Source of the DNA: Actinomycetota bacterium
Lineage (GTDB): Bacteria; Actinomycetota; Geothermincolia; Geothermincolales; RBG-13-55-18
Length of the DNA: 64,000 bases
Reading direction: 5' to 3'
NCBI GenBank assembly: GCA_013178005.1
Contig: JABLXL010000011.1
Coordinates: 1-64,000 of the forward strand
The first letter of the stretch is position 1. Each line of letters begins with the position of its first letter. The notes beneath the pieces were generated by a model. The model was not told the origin of the DNA. It ran no database searches and saw nothing but the letters and a program-made list of their open reading frames with translations. Position numbers and translations under genes: made by a program. Shown here one piece after another: positions 51,801 to 61,887 of the stretch.

Positions 51801-53972
51801 CATGGCGAGCAGACCACACTGCTCCAGGTTGGGCTGGACCACCCGCCAGCCGCGGCGCAGGTCTTCGTATATGCGGTACTCGACGAGGTCGGTGAAGGCT
51901 TTGGCCACTTCCTTGCCGAGCGGACTGTCGGGGAGCAGTTCCTTGTTGGCGGATATATCTCGGAAATCGAGTTTCAGGCTCTCAACCACTTTTCCTGCGA
52001 TCTGGTCGTAGCGCAGCTCCCCTGCTTCCTGGAGCGCCGCATATATGGCGGCGCGCAGCAGGGACACCTGCACGAAGTCGTTGAAGTGGCCGGCCTGCAG
52101 GCTTGCGTCCTGGCGGTTGTCGGTAAAGGAGAGGAGCTTGCGCGCCGAGGCCTCGATGTCTCCCTTGGGAGCGTTCTCCAAGGCGGAGAGAGCCAGCACG
52201 GTGGTGGCGGTCGAGCGACCTTCGCTGGAGAGACCGGTGAGCTTGCGGAACTCACTCTCCCTGCCGTAGAAGACCCCGCAATTGAGGCAGAGTCGGAAGG
52301 GCTGGGGCTGAAACCAGGCTTTTACCGCACCCTCGGCGGGACTCTCGGTATAGCTGCCGTCTGGGTGTACCCAAACCGGGCGTGGCACGTAGTCCTTGTA
52401 AGCGTTCTTCACCCTGCCTTTTTCGGTGAGCCATTCCGAGGGCAGGTTCTCCGGGCCCCATTCCACCTCGCGGTCCTCGGGGGCGAGCAGGAGGTATCCT
52501 TTGCCCTCGATTTCTTCAAGGTAGCTGAATTCGTCGCTCAACGGGTTGAACATCATTTCCTCGGGATCATGCAGCACCTCGTAGTACTCGACCCCGCAGA
52601 TGCGGCAGAACTTCAAGGGAAAGAGTGGAATGACGCCTCCCTCCCGGCTGGCGAAGGTATAGCCCTCGAGGTCGAAGACGCGCTCGGCCCGGGGCTCGAG
52701 CGAGGCGAAGACGCGGTTGCCCTGGGCGATGAACTGGTGGAGCTTGAAGGAGAGGAGCGTCTCGCCTTTCTCGGACCTTATCGCCGCCCCGGCGAGGAAA
52801 GCCCGGCTCAAAGCCTCCTTGCAGGCCTCGACACCAAGCCCTGTTTGCTCGGAAAGCGTTTCCGCTCCCTCATCAAGGCTGATGGGTGAACGGCGGCGCA
52901 GCTTTCCTCCGTCTTCCTCCTCAAGGCCGAAGTTAGCCTCTATCCATCTGGTGAGGGGATTCGCCAGGAGTTCCTCGGGAGCCTCTGGAAGCGGGGATTC
53001 CACAGCCTCGCGCAGCTCGCCGGGGTCTATCTCTCCCTCGCGCTGAGTGATGCTCTCCAAGGTCTCCTCGATGACCTGACCGGCCTCGAAGGCTGAGCCG
53101 AAGATCTGGCCCGCGAAGTTTGCCACCGCCTGGCGTCTTTCCTCAGGGGAGGTTGCTTTTCCCGCTATCATGGTGGCGCTGGTCCCCATGCAGATGAGAT
53201 TCTGCTTCTTGCTCCTCTCCTTCAGGCGCCGGATGAGGAAGGCTACGTCCGCACCCTGGCGTCCCCGGTAGGTATGGAGCTCGTCTATCACCAGGTACTT
53301 GAGGGCCGTGGTGGTGCGGTCCACGAACATGTGTTCCTCGGGCCGCACCATCATCAACTCGAGCATCACGTAGTTGGTGAGTAGGATGTGCGGGGGGTCT
53401 TTCTGGATATCCAAGCGGTCGGCCATCTCCTGGCCGGTGTATTTGCTGAAACGGACGGGGAAAGGCTGGCCGGTCCTCTCTTTGTATGTTTCCTCCCACT
53501 CCTGGAGGGCTATGTACTGGGAGTTGACCAGGGCGTTCATGGGATAGACGATGATGGCCCAGACCTTGTGGGCACCCGGATCGCCTTTCAGCACGGCGTC
53601 GATTATGGGGACGAAGTAGGTGAGGCTCTTGCCGGACCCGGTCCCGCTGGTGACCACGAAACCCTTGCCCGCGAGGGCGGTCTCGATGGCTTCAAGCTGG
53701 TGCTGGAAAAGGGTGATGGAGTTGCCTTCCTTGTCGCGGAAGATGTTGGCGCAGTCGGGGTGGAGCTTTCCCTCCGCCACCAGCTGCTCTACGGTTTCCG
53801 CTTTCCTGTAGGCGGGATTGAGCTGCAGTAGAGCGGGCGGCCAGAGGGCGCCTTTTTCGATGAGTTCCTCGGAGATATAGTCCTTGATGCGCTCGTCCTG
53901 GATAAGGAGGAAGCTGTTTATGTAGCGGCGGTATTCATCGATGACGGCGTCGCGTAGGTCGAAAATGCTCAT
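48879..53972 (-). CDS. DEAD/DEAH helicase-DUF1998-nuclease fusion (DrmA/DrmB-related)
   Basis: A 1697-residue fusion. The helicase part has Walker A SGTGSGKS (109-116), DELH box VIDELHTYRG (228-237), TSAT and motif VI QRSGRAGRKG (about 990). Zinc-type cysteine clusters appear at CRICG, CLNCG and CNVCG/CLNCG (about 1290-1305). The DUF1998/MZB hallmark CVRACYDCLLSY lies at about 1536-1547. The last 90 residues form a probable PD-(D/E)XK nuclease related to DUF559 (IPDFFYEKYDCIYCDGSVHD, then GYRVIVIRYD). DISARM encodes helicase (DrmA) and DUF1998 (DrmB) separately; here they appear fused with a nuclease. It is the first gene of the operon, with GGGGAGG seven bases upstream. Confidence 0.85.
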   Translation of the reverse strand: MSIFDLRDAVIDEYRRYINSFLLIQDERIKDYISEELIEKGALWPPALLQLNPAYRKAETVEQLVAEGKLHPDCANIFRDKEGNSITLFQHQLEAIETALAGKGFVVTSGTGSGKSLTYFVPIIDAVLKGDPGAHKVWAIIVYPMNALVNSQYIALQEWEETYKERTGQPFPVRFSKYTGQEMADRLDIQKDPPHILLTNYVMLELMMVRPEEHMFVDRTTTALKYLVIDELHTYRGRQGADVAFLIRRLKERSKKQNLICMGTSATMIAGKATSPEERRQAVANFAGQIFGSAFEAGQVIEETLESITQREGEIDPGELREAVESPLPEAPEELLANPLTRWIEANFGLEEEDGGKLRRRSPISLDEGAETLSEQTGLGVEACKEALSRAFLAGAAIRSEKGETLLSFKLHQFIAQGNRVFASLEPRAERVFDLEGYTFASREGGVIPLFPLKFCRICGVEYYEVLHDPEEMMFNPLSDEFSYLEEIEGKGYLLLAPEDREVEWGPENLPSEWLTEKGRVKNAYKDYVPRPVWVHPDGSYTESPAEGAVKAWFQPQPFRLCLNCGVFYGRESEFRKLTGLSSEGRSTATTVLALSALENAPKGDIEASARKLLSFTDNRQDASLQAGHFNDFVQVSLLRAAIYAALQEAGELRYDQIAGKVVESLKLDFRDISANKELLPDSPLGKEVAKAFTDLVEYRIYEDLRRGWRVVQPNLEQCGLLAMDYLGLRDLCANEEAWRELKPFADASPEKRLEVLKAFLDQFRRQLAIHASCLQETNEALLKKRVIERVDARWGFEEKERLRLASRFILPGQEENLGNSFSLSVRSLLHRYLKRVLPTFEAEYEENMEKLVDILCAHGLLRRDSERGVSFVQLESAALVWKRGDGTPISEPIYMRRAEDPIYLKAEKEANQYFKEFYMRSSALLREVEGREHTAQIGYEHREEREQRFRSGELKCLFCSPTMELGIDIADLQLVHMRNVPPTPANYAQRSGRAGRKGDPALVLTYCLAGSGHDQYFFRHQREMVSGAVQPPRIDLTSEDLATAHLHSVWLAKTGLSLGKSSTDGSPLRSIANILDLRQEGYPLTEDVRNKINLSEKDFKECMEEVKRILDSCAPDIEKAAWYSDEWIEKTLKRAPEEFDDAFNRFRELYQVADRQFVEANDILRYRTGSKDDLAKAERSRAEAERQIALLRNETASFQESDFYPYRYLASEGFLPGYNFPRLPLSAFLPREKKGDYVDRPRFLAISEFAPESFIYHEGSKYQVCGLRTTITDLGKRRLRVKLCNVCGYLHADESVELCLNCGSKLAGEDYTYASMLEATNVYTRRRERITSEEEERRRLGYHITTHFEFAPVRGTSEGRIPATVKAAGGSAILKLTYAPSATVYRINHRWKTSREDGYLLDFDTGEFVPRNREGQEGAPAGNIDQVRLFVRDTMNVMLLYPGSEDMDWPEEMLTTLEHALRRGIEQTYQIEASELASERIGKGSHRGILFYEASEGGYGILRALVEERDAMARVAAEALAVCHYDPETLEDQSPECVRACYDCLLSYSNQRDYPQLSRSLVRDLLGELAHSETHPVINERDYESHYRWLRALTDSRSELERKFLDHIYKTRRRLPDDAQRALEDHHGTIPDFFYEKYDCIYCDGSVHDEPAQREKDEKVRRELENLGYRVIVIRYDRDLEEQIAAYPDVFGEAKQ

Positions 53973-54070
53973 GGCTGTGCCTCCCCTTATTGCCCTCTTT
54001 CCTTCATCTCAGAAAGAAAATCCAATGCATATGCGAACGAGGTGCTTTCAGTATCAACCCTTCAAAGATG

Positions 54071-54079
54071 ATTATAGCA
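54071..54079 (-). promoter_or_regulatory. Extended -10 promoter of the helicase-methylase operon
   Basis: A perfect TATAAT preceded by TGC (extended -10 TGnTATAAT) lies on the minus strand about 100 bp upstream of the fusion helicase start. No good -35 box is visible, as is common for extended -10 promoters. It abuts the 97-bp repeat that starts at 54099. Confidence 0.5.
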
Positions 54080-54098
54080 AGCAAAGGAGACAAAACAT

Positions 54099-54195
54099 GG
54101 GGCCACATCTTCAATCTAGATTCGCGAGTAACATAGGGGCCACAACATGCGGACGCCGGAAGTTACCGAGGATTAAAGATTGAAGATGTGACCCC
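54099..54195. repeat. 97-bp element with inverted ends, family C copy 1
   Basis: The left end GGGGCCACATCTTCAATCT and the right end AGATTGAAGATGTGACCCC are near-perfect inverted repeats of 19 bp. The interior contains CGCGAGTAACAT and AACATGCGGACGCC. A second copy, same length and orientation, lies at 55845-55941, on the other side of the AbiE pair. The ends resemble the GGGGTC REP-like repeats elsewhere, giving a REPIN- or MITE-like form. Confidence 0.9.
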
Positions 54196-54214
54196 GGCCG
54201 CCACCGTGAACCCT

Positions 54215-54335
54215 CACCGGAAAGGCGTGGCGCAGCTACGGGAAAGACGTGGCGCACCCCCGGGCGGGCGTGGCGCCGCTGCCGGGAAGACCCTGCCTTG
54301 GCGCCTCCACCGGGAAGATCATGCCTTGGCGACTC
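54215..54335. repeat. Degenerate short tandem repeat
   Basis: Five imperfect units of about 22-27 bp built on CCGGGAAGA or CGGGAAAG followed by CGTGGCGC or CTTGGCGC lie between the 97-bp element and the AbiEii stop. They are non-coding as far as I can see. Confidence 0.55.
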
Positions 54336-54337
54336 CT

Positions 54338-55114
54338 TTACAGCTCCATCCCCTCGAGGTAATGGCGAAATCCGCGCACCCTCTTGGCATCGGACGGGAC
54401 GAACAGGAAGGGCTCGACCTCCCTGGCGAGCGCGTCGAAGTCGAGCTCGCGGCACCTTTTCAGCAGCCTTCTCTTCAGGTCGCCGCTATCCCTTACCCCC
54501 ATCTTCGAGCGGAGATAGTCGAGGTTCGGCCTTGCCTTTCCCAGGAGGAAAACGATGTCGTAGAAATCCCTGCCCATGGGCCTTTTACGGTTGAAGGTCG
54601 CGAATATCTTCTGGGCCAGCAGGACATCCGCCGGCGCAACGTTGACGCGCAGGAAAACGTCGAACTTGTTCAGGATGACCTTGTCGGGGGGATACGGAAA
54701 ATCCTGGGGCTCGGCGTTCAGCTTGACGAGAAGCTTCTCCTGACGGTGGCCGGAAAGCCCATAGGCGAAAAGGACGCCCGGTAATCTTATCTCGCAGGTG
54801 AAAGCCTTGCGGAAGACGTTTTTCAGCTCGACCTCGTATCCCTCGAGCGCGAGCCTCCTTTCAAACAACCCGGAAAGGCGACCGAACTCGTCCTTTCTCA
54901 TTCCAAGGTTGTCGAAATCCAGGTCTTCCGAGAAACGGGTGTTGCCGTGGATGATCCTTAACGAGGTCCCGCCCATGAAGATAAGCTTCGCCCCGAACTG
55001 AGAATCATAGATCGTCTCAAGGATCTTGTATTGAAGGTACTCTCGCAGGAGGTTCCTCTTGAAGGGCCGCAGGGATTCCGGGTAAAAGGACTCTATCTGC
55101 GCCAGATCAAGCAT
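54338..55114 (-). CDS. AbiEii-like nucleotidyltransferase toxin
   Basis: A 258-residue type IV toxin of the AbiEii/MenT family. The nucleotidyltransferase motif is GGTSLR (48-53) followed by RFSEDLDF (60-67; Asp65 and Asp67 bind metal); ADVLLAQKIFA and GRDFYD complete the active site. Such toxins add nucleotides to tRNA and arrest translation, giving abortive infection. ATG 55114 overlaps the end of the AbiEi gene by eight bases, the standard coupled order. The pair is flanked by two 97-bp direct repeats. Confidence 0.88.
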   Translation of the reverse strand: MLDLAQIESFYPESLRPFKRNLLREYLQYKILETIYDSQFGAKLIFMGGTSLRIIHGNTRFSEDLDFDNLGMRKDEFGRLSGLFERRLALEGYEVELKNVFRKAFTCEIRLPGVLFAYGLSGHRQEKLLVKLNAEPQDFPYPPDKVILNKFDVFLRVNVAPADVLLAQKIFATFNRKRPMGRDFYDIVFLLGKARPNLDYLRSKMGVRDSGDLKRRLLKRCRELDFDALAREVEPFLFVPSDAKRVRGFRHYLEGMEL

Positions 55115-55724
55115 TTTCCATGAACCTCCATAAGTCACGGACCCGCCTTGCCAGTGCCCTGCTGGCAAAACGCTCGAGGTTTTCTTTCACCCTCTCCTCG
55201 CTCACCTGCTCAAAGAAGCTATCCTTATCCAGCCTAAGGCCGCGAAAGTCCTCCAACGTCCTGAGGTGAGGCATGAGGTAGAGGTAATCGAGGATCGCCT
55301 TCTCTACCGTAGCTATCTTGAAGGTCTTGCCATCGTTCCTCACAAGCTCGTAGCCGAAAAACAAGCCCGGCTTCACGGTGCGATAGGAGAACTCGGCCAC
55401 CTCGGTCCTGAATCGGTAGGTCTTACGTGTGGTAACCGAGGTTATGCCGTAAACGCCCTCGGGGATCAGGTGATAATAGGACAGGGCCATCTCAAGCGAC
55501 ACATACGATGGCGCATAGATGCGGTTGGCTATCTCGAACAGCGTGCCCTCGTTCAACTCCAGGTCGGAGAATATGTAGTAGCCCTTGATGATCTTTCTGA
55601 TGTAGCCCTTCTCCTGCCACTCGTTCAAACGTCGGCGGTGAAACGCCTGGTCGATCGCCCTTATGTCGCGCAGCGAAAAGACGGTGAAGTCCTTGAGCGA
55701 TTCCTTGAGCTCCAGGTAACGCAT
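55107..55724 (-). CDS. AbiEi-like antitoxin/transcriptional repressor
   Basis: A 205-residue type IV antitoxin. The N-terminal winged helix (VFSLRDIRAIDQAFHRRRL, EWQEKGYIRKIIKGYYIFSD) binds DNA; the middle YVSLEMALSYYHLIPE and VYGITSVTTRKTYRF are family landmarks. It represses its own operon and counters AbiEii. ATG 55724 follows GGAGGA. Upstream, GCTATTATTAGC (minus strand) is a near-palindrome suitable as its operator. Confidence 0.87.
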   Translation of the reverse strand: MRYLELKESLKDFTVFSLRDIRAIDQAFHRRRLNEWQEKGYIRKIIKGYYIFSDLELNEGTLFEIANRIYAPSYVSLEMALSYYHLIPEGVYGITSVTTRKTYRFRTEVAEFSYRTVKPGLFFGYELVRNDGKTFKIATVEKAILDYLYLMPHLRTLEDFRGLRLDKDSFFEQVSEERVKENLERFASRALARRVRDLWRFMENA

Positions 55725-55762
55725 TTCATTCCTCCATGTTGCTAATAATAGCACTAATTAGA

Positions 55763-55791
55763 AATATATGATGGATAGACTGCGAGCACAA
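55763..55791 (-). promoter_or_regulatory. Promoter of the abiE pair
   Basis: TTGTGC (55786-55791) and TATATT (55763-55768) on the minus strand are 17 bp apart. Between this and the start codon lie CTAATTAG and GCTATTATTAGC, likely AbiEi binding sites. The promoter lies inside the interval bounded by the two 97-bp elements. Confidence 0.55.
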
Positions 55792-55844
55792 TAGCGATCT
55801 GAGCGTGATCACATTTGCTCAATTGCAATGGAAGCGTGGTTAAT

Positions 55845-55941
55845 GGGGTCAGATCTTCAATCTGCAGTCGCGAGTAGCATGGGGGCTGCAACCTGCTGAC
55901 GCTGTATGTTACAGGGGACTGAAGATTGAAGATGTGACCCC
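55845..55941. repeat. 97-bp element with inverted ends, family C copy 2
   Basis: Same length, orientation and ends (GGGGTCAGATCTTCAATCT and AGATTGAAGATGTGACCCC) as the copy at 54099-54195, with several internal changes. It lies upstream of the abiE promoter. Together the two copies delimit a 1.75-kb toxin-antitoxin unit. Confidence 0.9.
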
Positions 55942-56091
55942 AAGTTTGGGGGGGTTCCGTGCTGGGGATATAAAAGGCAGGGGTTCGAAATCCGGATTGC
56001 AGGGGCCTGGAATCCGGAAGGCGCGCGGCAAGCGAAACCGGGTGCCGGGACACACCACAAAGATCGCCTTCGCATCCTACCCGCCATCACG

Positions 56092-56345
56092 GCTCGCGCC
56101 GTTTCCCGCGGATGCCTCCGTCAGGACCCTGCCAGCCCATGGTGTGGCACGCGCGGATCCCGGCAGCCGCCCCATCAAGGCGCCGCTGAATCATCGTATT
56201 GCTCGCGCCGTTACCGGAGGCTGCCTTTGCCGGACTCTGTTAGCCCTTTGCGTGGCACGCTTGGATCCCGGCAGCCGCCCCATCAAGGCGCCGTTGGCCT
56301 TCTATGTTGCTCGCGCCGTTACAGGAGGTTCCCTCCACCAGGGCT
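56092..56345. repeat. 109-bp tandem repeat, about 2.3 copies
   Basis: CTCGCGCCGTT (about 56092, 56201 and 56310) and GTGGCACG (56143 and 56252) recur every 109 bp, including a conserved GGATCCCGGCAGCCGCCCCA. The array lies just upstream of the TPR gene. The same frame as that gene is open through it, but the composition does not look like a protein domain and the gene's best start is downstream. Confidence 0.75.
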
Positions 56346-56383
56346 CCGATCGCCCAGCGCGCGGCTCGAGGGAGTGGGAGAAG

Positions 56384-57406
56384 ATGGGAAAGAAGGCTGA
56401 CCAAGAAAAAGCGGATAAGCTTTTCGAAGAAGGATGGGAGCTGTACTTATCCGGCAAGCTGGAGGAGGCGATGCGGCTCTTTGGCCGCGCCGTGGAGACC
56501 TCGCCTCGCGATGCGGACGTTTGGGGCAGGAAAGGGCGCCTGCTCACCAGGATCGCCCGCGATTTGAAGTTCAAAAGCGAGAACGCGACGGAAGTCTTGA
56601 ACGAGGCGCTCGAATGCTTCGACCGCGCCCTTGAGCTCTCGCCAGAAAACGGGGCCCTATGGGGCGATAAAGGCAACGCCATCCTCTATCTGGGAAGGTA
56701 CGAAGAAGGTTGTGACTGCCACGATCGCGCGACGGAGATCGACCCCGAAAACAGCGAGCTCTGGCTGAAAAAAGGCATGGCCTACCTGTATAGCGAATAC
56801 AAATCCGACGCGCTTCGCTACTTCGACAAAGCGGTGGAGCTGGACCCGTATAACAGGGAGGCATGGCTGCAGAAGTATTACATCCACAGGAGCTGGGACG
56901 AGCTTTACGACGCGGCCGGCTGCCTGGACATGATCGAAAGAATCGACAGGATGGAGGAGACGAGGAGGCTGGGGATAGAGCCGGAGATCAAGAAAAGGCG
57001 CGTGAAGGGAGAGGCGTCGAAGGTCGTTTTCATCTCCAAGGAGGATCCAACCCTCTGCCTGATGGCCAAGGCCCTTTTCAACCACATGGCGAAATCGTCC
57101 ACCGCGGAAGGCGCGGTCTTGTCCCCGCGGAAGGAAGGCGCCGATCCCCTGGCCGTCCAGGTTATGGAAGAGATAGGCATCGAGCTTCCGGAAGATCCCC
57201 TCATTGATTTTTTCAAGATTCCCCAGCACGGCTTCGACTGCGCCGTCAGCTTCGGCTATCTTCATATCACCGACCGATCCGATCCGGGCTATTTCAGGGA
57301 ATGGCCTCTCGTGGATCTCTTAAAGGACGACCTGGAGAGCTATCGCGCCGTGCGCGACGAGCTGCGCTCAAGGATAGAGCAGCTCCTGGAGGAGCTGGGA
57401 GGATAG
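56384..57406 (+). CDS. TPR protein with degenerate LMW-phosphatase/ArsC-like domain
   Basis: A 340-residue protein. Residues 8-165 form tetratricopeptide repeats (KLFEEGWELYLSGKLEEAMR, ALWGDKGNAILYLGRYEEGC, SELWLKKGMAYLYSEYKSDA), a protein-binding scaffold. Residues 213-337 align in order with low-molecular-weight tyrosine phosphatase/arsenate reductase folds: VVFISKEDP, LCLMAKALFNHMA, DPLAVQVMEEIGIEL, FDCAVSFGY, and ESYRAVRDELRSRIEQLL. The catalytic CxxxxxR(S/T) loop is not conserved (SKEDPTLC instead), so it is probably a binding or regulatory pseudo-enzyme. ATG 56384 follows GGGAG and gives a protein without the repetitive upstream stretch. Confidence 0.75.
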   Translation: MGKKADQEKADKLFEEGWELYLSGKLEEAMRLFGRAVETSPRDADVWGRKGRLLTRIARDLKFKSENATEVLNEALECFDRALELSPENGALWGDKGNAILYLGRYEEGCDCHDRATEIDPENSELWLKKGMAYLYSEYKSDALRYFDKAVELDPYNREAWLQKYYIHRSWDELYDAAGCLDMIERIDRMEETRRLGIEPEIKKRRVKGEASKVVFISKEDPTLCLMAKALFNHMAKSSTAEGAVLSPRKEGADPLAVQVMEEIGIELPEDPLIDFFKIPQHGFDCAVSFGYLHITDRSDPGYFREWPLVDLLKDDLESYRAVRDELRSRIEQLLEELGG

Positions 57407-57477
57407 CGGGATCGCGTTTCCCCAAGGGCGAAGAACTCCTCCCCCCGCCGCGGCGATGGCTCGGGTCCCGCCAATCC

Positions 57478-57612
57478 CCTTTCCGAGCAGCAGGCGCTAT
57501 TTCCCCTCGCCGAGCAGCTGGTACTATTCCCCTTTCCGAGCAGCAGGCGCTATCTCCCTGCGCTTAGCAGCAGGCGCTATTTCCCCGCGCCGAGCAGCTG
57601 GCGCTTTTTCCG
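57478..57612. repeat. 27-bp tandem repeat reaching into the end of the CCG gene
   Basis: Five units of 26-27 bp start with GAGCAGCAGGCGCTAT-like sequence at 57485, 57512, 57538, 57565 and 57592. The last one and a half units encode the final 12 codons of the iron-sulfur protein (KRQLLGAGK and stop); the others lie beyond the stop. This is a third case of a gene 3' end multiplied downstream. Confidence 0.8.
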
Positions 57613-59013
57613 CTCGAGATATAACCTGTAGGCCGCGATGAGCGCCTTTACCGCCACGGCGATGGCTCTCCTGCTGGCCGGGTTCTGCACCAGGGCGCTG
57701 TGGTATATCCTTCCAAACAGCCTTATGCGCGCCGCGTCGCCGCGTCCCGCCTGCGGGAGCGGCTTCTCGACGTCCACGGGCCGGGGGGTGAAGCGCCGGG
57801 GCGAGAAGGCCCAGCGCAACAAGAGGTTGGTGGTGACGGCGAGGACGTCCCATGCCCGCTCCTCGTTGCGGTGCACGGGCGTCTCCCCCGCCGCCATCTG
57901 TATGAGCTCGATGGGAAGGTATATCTCCATCCTGCTCCCGACAAGTACCTTGATCAGGGAAAGGAAGACGTAGCAGCCCGGGCAGGGGACCACCAGGGCG
58001 TCGGCCCCGGTCGCCTCCGCTTCCTGCAGCCGGAGGTAGAGCGCCTGCAGCAGGTTGAGCAGGGTGTGCAGGGGGTTGCTCGAGGTCGGACCGTAGAGGG
58101 TGGGCACGGTTGCGGCCCAGCCACAGCAGAGGGCGTTCTCCCGCGCGTGGCGCATCTCGACCACCTCGCAGCCCGCGCGTTCCGCGATCTCGCGGGTGGT
58201 GTCCTGGAGGATCCCGTCCATGTACCTGCCGCAGCAGTTGTCGTGCACGGTGACCTTCATGCCCAGCCCGTGCTTGAGCTCGATCTTCCCGCTCCTCAGC
58301 CGCTCCAGCAGCCAGTTGTCCAGCAGCTCCACCTCGAATCCGACTTCTACCCCGAACCTCTTCGGCAGGACGTCGGTGAACATCGAGGCCTCCACCACCA
58401 TGAAGCAGTAGAGCTTCTCCACCCCCAGCTCGGAGAACTTCCGCACCGCCAGCCTGCCCAGCCGCTCCGCCTCCTCCAGGAACCCGATGCGGTAGGCATC
58501 CTCCCCCATCCCGAACATGCTGTCGCTTCCCGCGATGGCGGGCCGCAGCTCGTCGAGGAGCGAGGTCTGGGTCACGAAGGGCACCAGGTTGTTGTAGAAG
58601 CCGGTGAGCAGGATCTCCTTGCGGGGACGTTCGAGGTTCTCCTCCCAGGAGCGCAGCAGGGCGCGTTCGTCTTCTCCCATGAGGACCCTGACGTTGCTCC
58701 ACATGTTCTCGGGTTCGTTGGGGAAGATGTACTTGGCCATGTGCGGCAAGCCCTGGGCCGCGAGAGCCTGGCTGTAACGCTCCAGGATGAGCCCGTAGGG
58801 GCTAGCCTGCCGCGGGCAGGCGAACTCGCAGGCGTTGCAGGTCTCGCAGAAACCGAGCACCAGGGAGGCGTCGAGGTCGCCGCGGATGAGCGCCTCTATC
58901 TGACGCGCGGCCTCCTCCCGCGGAAGCTCGAGCACCGGGCAGAGCTCGAGGCAGGCGCCGCAGCGGTCGCACAGGTCCTCGCGGAAAAAACGAAAACCGG
59001 ATCCGGAACCCAT
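57577..59013 (-). CDS. HdrD/GlpC-like CCG-domain iron-sulfur protein
   Basis: A 478-residue protein with two N-terminal [4Fe-4S] motifs (Cys15, 18, 21, 25 and Cys56, 59, 62, 66) and CCG-type cysteine motifs at NCCGRYMDG (about 266), LCCGWAA (about 303) and PCPGCYVF (about 350). This build is shared by HdrD, GlpC and LutA-like subunits, which pass electrons between ferredoxin-type donors and thiol or quinone acceptors. No partner flavoprotein or membrane subunit is adjacent, so the electron acceptor is unknown. The C-terminus is extended by a basic tail encoded by the 27-bp repeat. Confidence 0.82.
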   Translation of the reverse strand: MGSGSGFRFFREDLCDRCGACLELCPVLELPREEAARQIEALIRGDLDASLVLGFCETCNACEFACPRQASPYGLILERYSQALAAQGLPHMAKYIFPNEPENMWSNVRVLMGEDERALLRSWEENLERPRKEILLTGFYNNLVPFVTQTSLLDELRPAIAGSDSMFGMGEDAYRIGFLEEAERLGRLAVRKFSELGVEKLYCFMVVEASMFTDVLPKRFGVEVGFEVELLDNWLLERLRSGKIELKHGLGMKVTVHDNCCGRYMDGILQDTTREIAERAGCEVVEMRHARENALCCGWAATVPTLYGPTSSNPLHTLLNLLQALYLRLQEAEATGADALVVPCPGCYVFLSLIKVLVGSRMEIYLPIELIQMAAGETPVHRNEERAWDVLAVTTNLLLRWAFSPRRFTPRPVDVEKPLPQAGRGDAARIRLFGRIYHSALVQNPASRRAIAVAVKALIAAYRLYLERKKRQLLGAGK

Positions 59014-61850
<2,837 letters not shown>

Positions 61851-61887
61851 AGGAATGCACGAATTATCATGGATTATTATTCGATTA

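Noticed and set aside
41948-53972. Complete classical DISARM or BREX system
   Set aside because: No separate DrmC-type PLD nuclease (no HxK motif pair), no PglZ, BrxC or BrxL-like gene is present. The cluster is only related to DISARM.
55965-56000. tRNA-like T-arm (GGGTTCGAAATCC)
   Set aside because: No acceptor stem, anticodon arm or CCA-side pairing could be found around it.
55934-56383. N-terminal extension of the TPR protein by 150 residues
   Set aside because: The extension is made of the 109-bp tandem repeat and part of the 97-bp element; the ATG at 56384 has a ribosome-binding site and begins a normal TPR helix.
57478-57612. CRISPR array
   Set aside because: Units of 26-27 bp follow each other without spacers; no cas genes are nearby.
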